Assembly (NCBI GenBank): GCA_040877875.1
Contig: JBBDNC010000036.1
Span: 1-6,496 of the forward strand
Direction: 5' to 3'
DNA: 6,496 nt
Source of the DNA: JBBDNC01 sp040877875
Lineage (GTDB): Bacteria > Bacteroidota > Rhodothermia > Balneolales > Balneolaceae
Part shown: positions 1 to 5,085 of the stretch, piece after piece
Numbering within the stretch: position 1 is the stretch's first letter
How the letters are laid out: the number at the start of each line of letters is the position of its first letter
Notes under the pieces: generated by a model
Seen by the model: the letters and a program-made list of their open reading frames with translations, nothing else
Told to the model about the DNA's origin: nothing
Database searches by the model: none
Made by a program: the position numbers and the translations under genes

Positions 1-23
1 CGTTCTTTTCCGTTTGTACTCAT
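1..23 (-). CDS. Start of an unidentified gene, cut by the window edge
   Basis: On the minus strand an ATG at 23-21 follows the CoA-binding gene by 36 bp, is preceded by AGGA four bases upstream, and opens a frame reading M-S-T-N-G-K-E before the window ends. Seven codons cannot identify a protein. Its place as the next gene behind a SAM-I riboswitch makes a methionine biosynthesis enzyme likely, for example an O-acetylhomoserine sulfhydrylase or homoserine acetyltransferase. That is inference from context only. Confidence 0.4.
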
Positions 24-59
24 GGTTTCCTGGTTAGTTATAGGTTGTTGATTTATTGA

Positions 60-557
60 TTATTCGTTGATCGAACATGAAATACCGTTTTTTTGCATGT
101 GCGGCCGGATTAAAAATTGATGGTCGACTTTCATGCATCGATTCTGAACAAATTGTATTCCATGATCTTCAACTTTCTTTTTTTGCTCCGGATGCTTTCC
201 GGTTCCAAGCTGCAGCCAAATGGCTTTCGGGTGAATGGACAGGGCTTCATCCACCACACCGGGGATATCTTCGGGCCTTCGGAAAATATCTACTACCTCT
301 ACCGGGTCGGGAATACTTTGAAGATCCGGATAGGCTTTTTCTCCCAGGATTTCCACTGCTCCGGGATTCACTGGAATCACCCGGTAACCGGCGTTTTGCA
401 GATAGCGTCCCACGTAGTGGCTGTCCCGGTGGGGATTGCGTGAGATCCCCACCACAGCGACGTTTTTCACCTTCTGAAGCAATTGTTCAACCTGCTGATC
501 CGCTTCGAAGTTGTCCTGCTGTTTACGTTTATACCACTTGTTAAAGGTTGATTTCAT
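60..557 (-). CDS. CoA-binding (YccU/COG1832-type) Rossmann-fold protein
   Basis: A 165-residue soluble protein of the CoA_binding_2 family. The nucleotide-binding core starts at about residue 31 with the beta strand and loop NVAVVGIS (32-39), followed by NPHRDSHYVGRYL (41-53). It continues with IPVNPG (61-66), the VDIFRRPEDIP segment (89-99), WLQLG (114-118) and the family-typical end NRCMKVDH (139-146). Length and motif order fit stand-alone family members (usually 130-160 aa); residues 1-30 are a charged extension. The biochemical role of the family is not settled: binding of CoA or an acyl-CoA is expected from the fold and no catalysis is known to me. It is the first full-length gene downstream of a SAM-I riboswitch and terminator on the same strand, which ties its expression to SAM level and suggests a helper role in methionine synthesis, perhaps around acetyl-CoA-dependent homoserine acylation (inference). 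AGG directly abuts the ATG, so the ribosome binding site is not canonical. No better start lies upstream. Confidence 0.93.
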   Translation of the reverse strand: MKSTFNKWYKRKQQDNFEADQQVEQLLQKVKNVAVVGISRNPHRDSHYVGRYLQNAGYRVIPVNPGAVEILGEKAYPDLQSIPDPVEVVDIFRRPEDIPGVVDEALSIHPKAIWLQLGTGKHPEQKKKVEDHGIQFVQNRCMKVDHQFLIRPHMQKNGISCSINE

Positions 558-736
558 CCTGGCAACAACTTTAAATAAAAATTATGAACTTCTGCATGTT
601 CTTGTTGCTTACTGTACCTGTCATGTGACCGCAATGGTTATTGATCATTGACCCTGTGCCTGCCGGGCGAGGCCTCTAATTGAATATTTGTCATTGAAGG
701 CCCCCGACCCGGCCGTGCTTCCCGTCCGATATCAAT
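558..736 (-). other. Leader between riboswitch terminator and CoA-binding gene
   Basis: About 180 nt of transcribed leader would lie between the terminator and the CoA-binding start codon, long for an S-box gene. Two minimal reading frames are present on the minus strand: 638-694 (18 aa, beginning MTNIQLEASPG) with a GGGGGC stretch upstream, and 571-624 (17 aa, beginning MTGTVSNKN). Neither resembles anything I know and neither has a convincing ribosome binding site. They may be chance or the remains of a lost first gene. Confidence 0.3.
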
Positions 737-796
737 AAAAAAGCCTCTTCCGAATCTCCCCGTTTAATGCGGAGGAAGAATTCAGAAGAGGCTTTT
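737..796 (-). terminator. Intrinsic terminator of the SAM-I riboswitch (expression platform)
   Basis: Read on the minus strand, AAAAGCCTCTTC (796-785) pairs perfectly with GAAGAGGCTTTT (750-739), and the stem can extend inward through GAAT/ATTC. A run of six T follows (742-737). The hairpin begins about 25 nt after the aptamer. Its 5' arm CCTCTTCT can instead pair at 7 of 8 positions with AGATGAGG (822-815), which overlaps the 3' strand of aptamer helix P1. This is the usual S-box arrangement of mutually exclusive antiterminator and terminator: SAM stabilises P1, frees the terminator arm and stops transcription. Confidence 0.88.
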
Positions 797-820
797 GATC
801 TGTTTTCACAGGAACCTCAT

Positions 821-940
821 CTCTCATCTTCCCCCCGTCGAAACGAGGGCAGGAGTTAGCACCTGACTCTTCCCGGATTACCGGAAAGACGGTTGCTAAG
901 GTTTCACAGGGCCTGATCCCTCCACCTTTCTGTATAAGAG
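821..940 (-). promoter_or_regulatory. SAM-I (S-box) riboswitch aptamer
   Basis: The minus strand carries the conserved S-box elements in order. The 5' P1 strand CTCTTAT (940-934) pairs with ATGAGAG (827-821), including one G-U pair. Then come AGGTGGAGGGA (927-917), TGTGAAACCTTAGCAACC (908-891) with the kink-turn and J2/3 sequences, a hairpin with CTTTCCGG/CCGGGAAG arms, and CAGGTGCTAACTCCTGCC (865-848). The last is the SAM-binding P3 signature and is followed by a P4 hairpin. The aptamer binds S-adenosylmethionine and, with the terminator that follows, should turn the downstream CoA-binding gene and the next gene off when SAM is abundant. Spacing to the promoter puts the transcript start at the first bases of P1, which supports the assignment. 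Confidence 0.94.
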
Positions 941-948
941 CTTATATA

Positions 949-977
949 TTAATATGAAAATGAACGAATGACGTCAG
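949..977 (-). promoter_or_regulatory. Putative sigma70-like promoter driving the riboswitch
   Basis: On the minus strand CTGACG (977-972, 4/6 match to TTGACA) is followed after 17 bp by TATTAA (954-949, 4/6 match to TATAAT). A start seven bases downstream, near 942, falls one or two bases before the first base of riboswitch helix P1. The promoter sits immediately after the era-side terminator, so the two units look insulated. This rests on weak hexamers plus very good positioning. Confidence 0.5.
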
Positions 978-988
978 TAATCTATATG

Positions 989-1018
989 AAAAAAGCCCTC
1001 ATTCAGTGGAGGGCTTTT
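989..1018 (-). terminator. Intrinsic terminator of the pdxJ-era unit
   Basis: A perfect 10-bp stem, AAAAGCCCTC (991-1000) with GAGGGCTTTT (1009-1018), closes an 8-nt loop. On the minus strand the stem is followed by TTTTTT (994-989), a textbook Rho-independent terminator. It lies 235 bp beyond the era stop codon and just before the riboswitch promoter. It may also work weakly in the plus direction, where only four T follow. Confidence 0.85.
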
Positions 1019-1051
1019 GGCAAAAAAAATTCAATCCGGCAAACAATCCCT

Positions 1052-1108
1052 CCGCTTGTTATGTGCGCATACACATACAACAATTCATTTCAATTGTAAG
1101 ACAAGCGG
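1052..1108 (-). repeat. Possible three-way-junction RNA structure in the era 3' tail
   Basis: Outer arms CCGCTTGT (1052-1059) and ACAAGCGG (1101-1108) form a perfect 8-bp helix. They enclose two perfect hairpins: ATGTG/CACAT (1061-1065/1072-1076) and ACAATT/AATTGT (1080-1085/1092-1097), each with a 6-nt loop. Junction linkers are 1 to 3 nt. I do not recognise a known RNA family: hammerhead core sequences are absent and it is too short for a tRNA. The second hairpin is all A/T except one pair, so chance is possible. The 8-bp outer helix is the strongest part. It overlaps a 24-codon frame. Confidence 0.35.
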
Positions 1109-1133
1109 TGATATTTGCGATAATTAATTTCAT
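1059..1133 (-). CDS. Very small ORF with a CCMC cysteine cluster (doubtful)
   Basis: ATG at 1133-1131 and TAA at 1061-1059 give 24 residues: a hydrophobic start (MKLIIANIT) and a cysteine-rich end (MNCCMCMRT). AAGGA lies one base before the ATG, closer than normal. The frame lies wholly in the era 3' tail and overlaps the putative three-way junction, so the same bases may have been read for structure rather than protein. I know no homologue. It is included because four cysteines in 24 residues, three of them clustered, is unusual for random sequence. Confidence 0.15.
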   Translation of the reverse strand: MKLIIANITACLTIEMNCCMCMRT

Positions 1134-1152
1134 ATCCTTAAATATAGTTGTT

Positions 1153-1248
1153 TTATCCGGCTCTTTCCAAATATTTGTTCAGTGATTTTTGAACAACCGG
1201 CTGGAAGAGAAGGCCTCTTGCAACAACCCGACTTACAGCCTGCTTCAT
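1153..1248 (-). CDS. Small ORF directly behind era (31 aa, unknown)
   Basis: ATG at 1248-1246 lies 5 nt after the era stop codon and runs to a TAA at 1155-1153. The product is a basic amphipathic peptide starting MKQAVSRVVARGLLFQP and ending in KYLERAG, with no cysteine and no clear membrane segment. The tight spacing would allow translational coupling to era, but there is no recognisable ribosome binding site of its own. The frame overlaps a long hairpin (1161-1209). It may be a genuine small protein, the remnant of a larger gene, or chance. I do not recognise it. Confidence 0.3.
   Translation of the reverse strand: MKQAVSRVVARGLLFQPVVQKSLNKYLERAG
1161..1209 (-). repeat. Nested inverted repeat / hairpin in the era 3' tail
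   Basis: The outer arms CTCTTTCCA (1161-1169) and TGGAAGAG (1202-1209) pair with one bulged T. Inner arms TTGTTCA (1175-1181) and TGAACAA (1190-1196) pair perfectly around an 8-nt loop. A symmetric 5+5 nt internal loop separates the two helices. No T run follows on either strand, so it is not an intrinsic terminator. It may protect the era mRNA 3' end or belong to a small RNA released from this tail (inference). Confidence 0.5.
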
Positions 1249-1253
1249 ATAGA

Positions 1254-2138
1254 CTACTGATATCCCAGGTTTCTTACCCAGTTTTCGTCTTCCCTCCATT
1301 TTTCACGGACTTTGACATGCAGATCCAGGTAGACCTTGCGTCCGACAAAATCCTCGATCACTTTACGCGAACGAGTTCCCAGTTTCTTAATGGCTTTGCC
1401 TCCCTTCCCGATCAGCATGCCTTTCTGGGATCTGCGATTTACGATGATTTCCGCGCGGATAAAATCCAGATCCTCACGCTCCTCGTAATCCGCCACTTCC
1501 ACCGTGCAGGAATAGGGAATTTCTTCGTGAAACAGAAAAAAAAGTTGTTCCCGGATCAGCTCGGATGCAAAAAAACGAACGGGTTGTTCACTGAGGATAT
1601 CCTTGGGATAATAGGGTGGCCCTGCAGGCATTAATTTCTTAATCGCCGGGAGAAGCCGGTCTACCCCTTCGCCCGTCAGCGCTGACAAGTAAAAGGTTTC
1701 ATGAATATTTAGTTTTTCCGTCACCTGCTCTGCGACTTGTTCGGCTTGCGTTCGGTTGCCGAGATCGATCTTGTTGACGATCAGCAAAAGGGGGGTGTTC
1801 AACGATTTTAACAGGGATATGACATTTTTCGGCGGGACGGGGTCGGCCCCATCGACGATCAGAAGGATGGCGTCCGCGTCATTTTTTGCCCGTTCGACAA
1901 AGCGCATCATGGCACTTTGCAGTTCGTATTTGGGTTTGAGGACACCGGGGGTGTCCAGAAAGATGATTTGAGAATTTTCATCCGAATGGATGCCGAGAAT
2001 CTGATGTCGGGTGGTCTGGGGCTTATGGGTGGTTATAGAGATCTTGCTGCCCAGTATGCGGTTCATCAGCGTTGATTTTCCTGCATTGGGTTTGCCGATG
2101 ATAGCGACGTAGCCGGATTTGTGTTCGGTTTTACTCAT
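1254..2138 (-). CDS. era: GTPase Era, 16S rRNA maturation factor
   Basis: Era binds GTP and the 3' end of 16S rRNA and helps late 30S subunit assembly in the cytoplasm. From the ATG at 2138 the protein has 294 residues, close to the usual 300. The GTPase domain shows G1 GKPNAGKST (15-23), G2 region TTHKPQTTRH (36-45), G3 DTPG (62-65), G4 NKID (122-125) and G5 SALTGEG (from 152). The C-terminal KH domain carries the RNA-binding loop GKGGKAIKKLG in its second half and ends in a typical REKWREDENWVRNLGY tail. A GTG at 2159 would add seven residues but overlaps the end of pdxJ. The ATG at 2138 gives a 10-bp gap, fits the family N-terminus and has GGAAAGGG immediately before it, so it is preferred. 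The gene sits in a likely operon with pdxJ, a pairing without an obvious functional link. Confidence 0.98.
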   Translation of the reverse strand: MSKTEHKSGYVAIIGKPNAGKSTLMNRILGSKISITTHKPQTTRHQILGIHSDENSQIIFLDTPGVLKPKYELQSAMMRFVERAKNDADAILLIVDGADPVPPKNVISLLKSLNTPLLLIVNKIDLGNRTQAEQVAEQVTEKLNIHETFYLSALTGEGVDRLLPAIKKLMPAGPPYYPKDILSEQPVRFFASELIREQLFFLFHEEIPYSCTVEVADYEEREDLDFIRAEIIVNRRSQKGMLIGKGGKAIKKLGTRSRKVIEDFVGRKVYLDLHVKVREKWREDENWVRNLGYQ

Positions 2139-2148
2139 CCCTTTCCAT

Positions 2149-2877
2149 TTACAACTCACCTTTTATGACTTTCAGATATTGCTTCACCGAATTTTCCAAT
2201 CCCATAAAGAGCGCATCTGAAACCAGGGCATGGCCGATGCTGATATCATGGAGATGGGGTACGGTTTCCACAAGAGCCGGAAGGTTTTCAAGATTCAGTC
2301 CGTGGCCTGCATTGACTTGCATCCCATTCGAATGGATCAGTTCCGCACCTTCACGAAGCCGCTCAAGTTCATATTTTTTTGCCTTGTCCGAGGCTGCATT
2401 GGAGTAGGTTCCCGTGTGTAACTCCACAGCTTCCACTCCGAGGTGGGCGGCCTGTTCGATGTCTTCCGGATTTGGGTCCAGAAACAGGCTGATTTCGATG
2501 CCTTTCTCGTGTAATGCGGGAAGCACGCGTTTTTTGAAATCCTCACAAATATCAGGCTTCATCATCAATCCCCCCTCGGTGGTAAGTTCCTCACGGCTTT
2601 CGGGGACCAGTGTGGCAAGGTGCGGTTGAACATCTGAACAAATTTTAATCATTTCATCCGTCGCCGCCATTTCAAAATCCATGATTCCGCGCAGGTTTTT
2701 TTTCAGGCGGCTGACGTCTTGGTCCCGGATGTGGCGGCGGTCTCCCCGCAGATGGAAGACGATGCCGGCCGCCCCGGCTTCTTCACATATCCTGGCTGCT
2801 GCCACCGGATCCGGGTAGCCTTCCCCGCGGGCGTTTCTGAGTGTTGCAATATGATCTATATTTACAAGTAATTGCAT
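2149..2877 (-). CDS. pdxJ: Pyridoxine 5'-phosphate synthase PdxJ
   Basis: PdxJ closes the ring of vitamin B6 in the DXP-dependent pathway, joining 1-deoxy-D-xylulose 5-phosphate and 3-amino-1-hydroxyacetone phosphate to pyridoxine 5'-phosphate. The 242-residue TIM-barrel protein opens with the signature LVNIDHIATLRNARG (4-18) and YPDP (21-24). By comparison with E. coli PdxJ, H42 and E69 (in MDFEMA) match catalytic His45 and Glu72, and the histidine of NAGHGLN matches His193. PESREELTTEGGL and the GHALVSDALF phosphate-binding end are intact, so it should be active. One oddity is HLRGDRRHI (42-50), where most homologues have HLREDRRHI. The ATG is set by the conserved N-terminus; AAAAAGG abuts it without a spacer. 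Era follows 10 bp downstream. Confidence 0.98.
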   Translation of the reverse strand: MQLLVNIDHIATLRNARGEGYPDPVAAARICEEAGAAGIVFHLRGDRRHIRDQDVSRLKKNLRGIMDFEMAATDEMIKICSDVQPHLATLVPESREELTTEGGLMMKPDICEDFKKRVLPALHEKGIEISLFLDPNPEDIEQAAHLGVEAVELHTGTYSNAASDKAKKYELERLREGAELIHSNGMQVNAGHGLNLENLPALVETVPHLHDISIGHALVSDALFMGLENSVKQYLKVIKGEL

Positions 2878-2889
2878 CCTTTTTGTATA

Positions 2890-2905
2890 TTTATGGAGTC
2901 ATAAA
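2890..2905. repeat. Inverted repeat upstream of pdxJ
   Basis: TTTATG (2890-2895) and CATAAA (2900-2905) form a perfect 6-bp inverted repeat with a 4-bp GAGT spacer, 12 bp upstream of the pdxJ ATG. It has the size of a dimeric repressor site, or it could be a short leader hairpin. I cannot name a regulator. It lies in the 217-bp divergent region between pdxJ and the NlpC/P60 gene, which otherwise shows only an 8-bp direct repeat CTTTGCAG (2995-3002 and 3019-3026). Confidence 0.3.
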
Positions 2906-3094
2906 TGGAATACCGGTCCGGTTTCTGTTGGGACGGCTCCGGGCCTATACGCCGGCGGTTAACAATTTTCAGCCAACGGCACAGCGAAAAAAAGCTTTGC
3001 AGGATCCGGAGTCAAATCCTTTGCAGTTCCCTCCCAATACAAGGCGGACACGATGGGGGAAAAATAAGTAAATGCTTTGCCAAATAGTACGGTT

Positions 3095-3607
3095 ATGTTA
3101 AAAACAAAGATAGCATCCCGGAGTCTCCTGCCGGCGGCCATATTGCTAGCGGCCTTGCTGTTGACAGCCTGCGGGGTAGTGAACCGTTCTGCCTATCGCG
3201 CCCCGGCCGGCACGGCGGACGAACCATCCGCATCTTTTGGCAGTGTTCAAAAACTCCTGTATGAAGCTCACGAAACCTGGCGGGGAACCCCGTATATTTT
3301 GGGAGGGAGTGGGACGAATGGCGTCGACTGTTCATCATTTACACAGATCGTTTTTGATGAAAAGTTTGATGTGTCCCTGCCGCGCAATACGAGAGAACAG
3401 TTGAATACGGGGGAAGGGATACGCAGACATTCCATCCGGCCCGGGGACCTCATATTTTTTAAAACCACCCGGCGGGATCTCCATGTCGGAATCGTTGTGA
3501 ACAGGGAAGAATTCCTCCATGCCTCCGTATCCTCCGGAGTCATGATTTCCAGCCTGAGCGACTACTATTGGGCCGGCAGGTATCTGGGAGCCCGACGGGT
3601 TTTATAA
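3095..3607 (+). CDS. NlpC/P60-family lipoprotein, probable cell-wall endopeptidase
   Basis: A 170-residue lipoprotein: a basic N-terminus, a hydrophobic stretch (11-24) and the lipobox L-T-A-C with Cys26 as the lipidation site. This predicts a protein anchored to the periplasmic side of a membrane. A short linker leads to an NlpC/P60 domain (about 50-170) with the full triad: Cys79 in GVDCSSF, His130 in DLHVGIVV and His142 in FLHAS. PRNTREQ (96-102) and RPGDLIFF (115-122) are also family hallmarks. Relatives such as Spr/MepS cut peptidoglycan cross-links or stem peptides; the exact bond cannot be read from the sequence. A TTG at 3077 is in frame but the ATG at 3095 gives a normal signal peptide. 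No good ribosome binding site is visible. It is divergent from pdxJ and has no obvious operon partner. Confidence 0.92.
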   Translation: MLKTKIASRSLLPAAILLAALLLTACGVVNRSAYRAPAGTADEPSASFGSVQKLLYEAHETWRGTPYILGGSGTNGVDCSSFTQIVFDEKFDVSLPRNTREQLNTGEGIRRHSIRPGDLIFFKTTRRDLHVGIVVNREEFLHASVSSGVMISSLSDYYWAGRYLGARRVL

Positions 3608-3799
3608 TCGAATCAACCTGGAATTAAATATGGGTTAGCGCCTTTTAGGTTACATTTCAGAGTATTTTTTGCCCGTATCTACTTAGAATTCGCCTGATTC
3701 ATCTGCATGGTAATGGAAGACGATGTCCTTGAATGCGGATTTTTAAACAGGTATCGGATTTCATGTTAATCACACAGGTTGTGAAAGATGTCCGGATTG

Positions 3800-4633
3800 T
3801 CAATTTCCTCTCCGTTTTCCTTTCCTCCCCGGCATTTTCAGCATTCCCTTTACCGTCTGGTCTTCATCCCTGTCAAACTCATCCAGCCCAAGCCGAATCG
3901 TTTCAGGGCTTGGATTCAGCCGGAATGTTCGTGCGGCACGATCCCAGAAGGAAAACAAAGCGCTGTAATTGGAATCTGTTTCCGGCTGCCAGCGGGAGTG
4001 GTGAACCCGGTGCATGTCCGGGGTTACAATGAGAGTGCGCAGGATCTTGTCCACATTGTCTGACAGTTTAATGTTGGTGTGATGAAACTGAACCACGGCA
4101 AACATGAGAGTCTCGTAAAGCACCAGTTCCCAAAGATAAACCCCGAACAGGACAATCAGCGGGATTCGGAAAAGAGAGGAAAGAAAGATTTCCCCGATAT
4201 GAAACCGGCTGGCGGTCGTAACGTCCATATTCGGATCGGAGTGGTGTACCCTGTGAAGCCGCCAGAAAAACGGTATTTCATGGTTGATCCGGTGCCAGGT
4301 ATAACTCCAGGCATCGAGCAACAGGATCCCTCCGATTGCATGAAGCCAGATTGGCATCGAGGTCCCGTCTTGCAGCCAGTGCAACAGGCCGAATCGGGTT
4401 TGGTCGGCCCACTCCGAGGCAGCAAACCAAAAGCCTACAAATACCAGCGATACCAGTAAGGCATTCAGAATGCCGATGGCCAGATTTCGCAGAGCATGCT
4501 GGCCGCGTTTTTTAAACGAGCCAGTGAAGAAGCCATAGAAAGGCTGAACACTTTCCCAGAGGAAAAGCAGGATCAACCCGGTCACCATGGCAATGGTTTG
4601 TGTTTCCTGTAAGGAAGCGAGGAGCGTTTGCAT
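3800..4633 (-). CDS. Membrane fatty acid hydroxylase / sterol desaturase family protein
   Basis: A 277-residue integral membrane di-iron enzyme. Hydrophobic segments lie at about 13-32, 51-72, 95-112 and 154-183. The histidine clusters expected for the family are complete: HRINH (114-118), HRVHH (127-131), RFHIGE with His145, FHHTN (183-187) and a second HRVHH (208-212). The family uses oxygen and a di-iron site to hydroxylate or desaturate fatty acyl, sterol or carotenoid chains; the substrate cannot be told here. The C-terminal 30 residues are highly charged and cytoplasmic in appearance. The gene follows the DUF1858-like gene by 98 bp on the same strand, so it may share a promoter and the nearby ArsR-type operators, or have its own. 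It converges with the NlpC/P60 gene, and I see no clear terminator in the 192 bp between them. Confidence 0.92.
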   Translation of the reverse strand: MQTLLASLQETQTIAMVTGLILLFLWESVQPFYGFFTGSFKKRGQHALRNLAIGILNALLVSLVFVGFWFAASEWADQTRFGLLHWLQDGTSMPIWLHAIGGILLLDAWSYTWHRINHEIPFFWRLHRVHHSDPNMDVTTASRFHIGEIFLSSLFRIPLIVLFGVYLWELVLYETLMFAVVQFHHTNIKLSDNVDKILRTLIVTPDMHRVHHSRWQPETDSNYSALFSFWDRAARTFRLNPSPETIRLGLDEFDRDEDQTVKGMLKMPGRKGKRRGN

Positions 4634-4731
4634 AGCTTATCGTCGTTCTTTTTTAATAATTATGATGATCGTTGGATAAAATCGATTGAACACCGCCTGG
4701 AGCGTATGGTTTGGGGAGTTGGTTCCCGTTT

Positions 4732-4959
4732 TCAATTCCCAGCCTCTTCCATTTGGATCGATTCCCTGAGATCGGACAGAAGCCGGTCTTCCGGAATCCG
4801 GTGGATACGGGCTGCATTGCGAATACTCATCATCTTTGCCATATAGGAAAAGAACCCGCTGCGCATATCGGGACATTCGTGTTCACGGAATACGCAATAG
4901 GTTTGAGGATGATTTTCCAGTACATCAGCGATTTTTTGCTTTGGATAGACCTGATTCAT
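4732..4959 (-). CDS. Small DUF1858-like protein
   Basis: A 75-residue soluble protein resembling the DUF1858 domain found alone or joined to ScdA/YtfE-type and hybrid-cluster proteins. The helical start KIADVLENHPQTYCVFREHE (9-28) corresponds to the usual 'EVLEKYPEAAEVF' part. CPDMRSGFF (29-37) replaces the usual CxxC segment, and SIRNAARIHRIPEDRLLSDLRESI (45-68) matches the C-terminal helices. Only one cysteine (C29) remains where many relatives have two, so a CxxC redox or metal site is absent; C22 lies in the first helix. Function is unknown. The start codon is 15 bp from the first inverted repeat of the divergent region, so the ArsR-rhodanese regulator probably controls it. The fatty acid hydroxylase gene follows. 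Confidence 0.75.
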   Translation of the reverse strand: MNQVYPKQKIADVLENHPQTYCVFREHECPDMRSGFFSYMAKMMSIRNAARIHRIPEDRLLSDLRESIQMEEAGN

Positions 4960-4974
4960 GACTACTTTAATTTA

Positions 4975-4998
4975 ATATTCAATATAATTATTGAATAT
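4975..4998. promoter_or_regulatory. Putative ArsR-family operator, site 1 (DUF1858 side)
   Basis: A perfect inverted repeat with 10-bp arms, ATATTCAATA (4975-4984) and TATTGAATAT (4989-4998), around a 4-bp spacer TAAT. It ends 15 bp before the DUF1858-like start codon, where a bound repressor would block transcription or initiation. Its inner 7-bp arms and spacer length are identical to those of site 2. ArsR-family dimers commonly bind AT-rich inverted repeats near their own promoters. Confidence 0.65.
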
Positions 4999-5067
4999 AA
5001 GACAAAAATAAATGTTTATTGCACTTTTCTTGAGTCCAATCCAAGTTTAAAAAATTAAATGATACTT

Positions 5068-5085
5068 TTCAATAAATCTATTGAA
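5068..5085. promoter_or_regulatory. Putative ArsR-family operator, site 2 (ArsR side)
   Basis: A perfect inverted repeat, TTCAATA (5068-5074) and TATTGAA (5079-5085), with a 4-bp spacer AATC, 61 bp upstream of the ArsR-rhodanese start. The same arms recur in site 1 with centres 90 bp apart. The most direct reading is that the regulator represses itself and the divergent genes. Confidence 0.65.

Noticed and set aside
77..544. Long plus-strand frames opposite the CoA-binding gene
   Set aside because: They are antisense shadows; the minus-strand protein has clear family motifs along its whole length.
1052..1108. Hammerhead ribozyme or tRNA-like element
   Set aside because: The three-way pairing exists, but the hammerhead core sequences are absent on both strands and there are too few arms and bases for a tRNA.
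1182..1634. 150-codon plus-strand frame opposite the era 3' half
   Set aside because: No family features; the era KH and GTPase domains account for the opposite strand.
2139..2159. GTG start for era at 2159
   Set aside because: It overlaps the pdxJ end and adds seven atypical residues; the ATG at 2138 fits the family N-terminus better.
3077..3094. TTG start for the NlpC/P60 lipoprotein
   Set aside because: The ATG at 3095 gives a standard lipoprotein signal with a short basic N-terminus.
3608..3799. Terminator between the convergent NlpC/P60 and hydroxylase genes
   Set aside because: No stable GC stem followed by T is visible; only an isolated T run near 3665-3670.
4079..4459. 126-codon plus-strand frame inside the hydroxylase gene
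   Set aside because: Antisense to complete histidine motifs; composition is unlike a real protein.
4637..4876. 79-codon minus-strand frame overlapping the DUF1858-like gene
   Set aside because: It overlaps a frame with recognisable domain similarity and has no features of its own.
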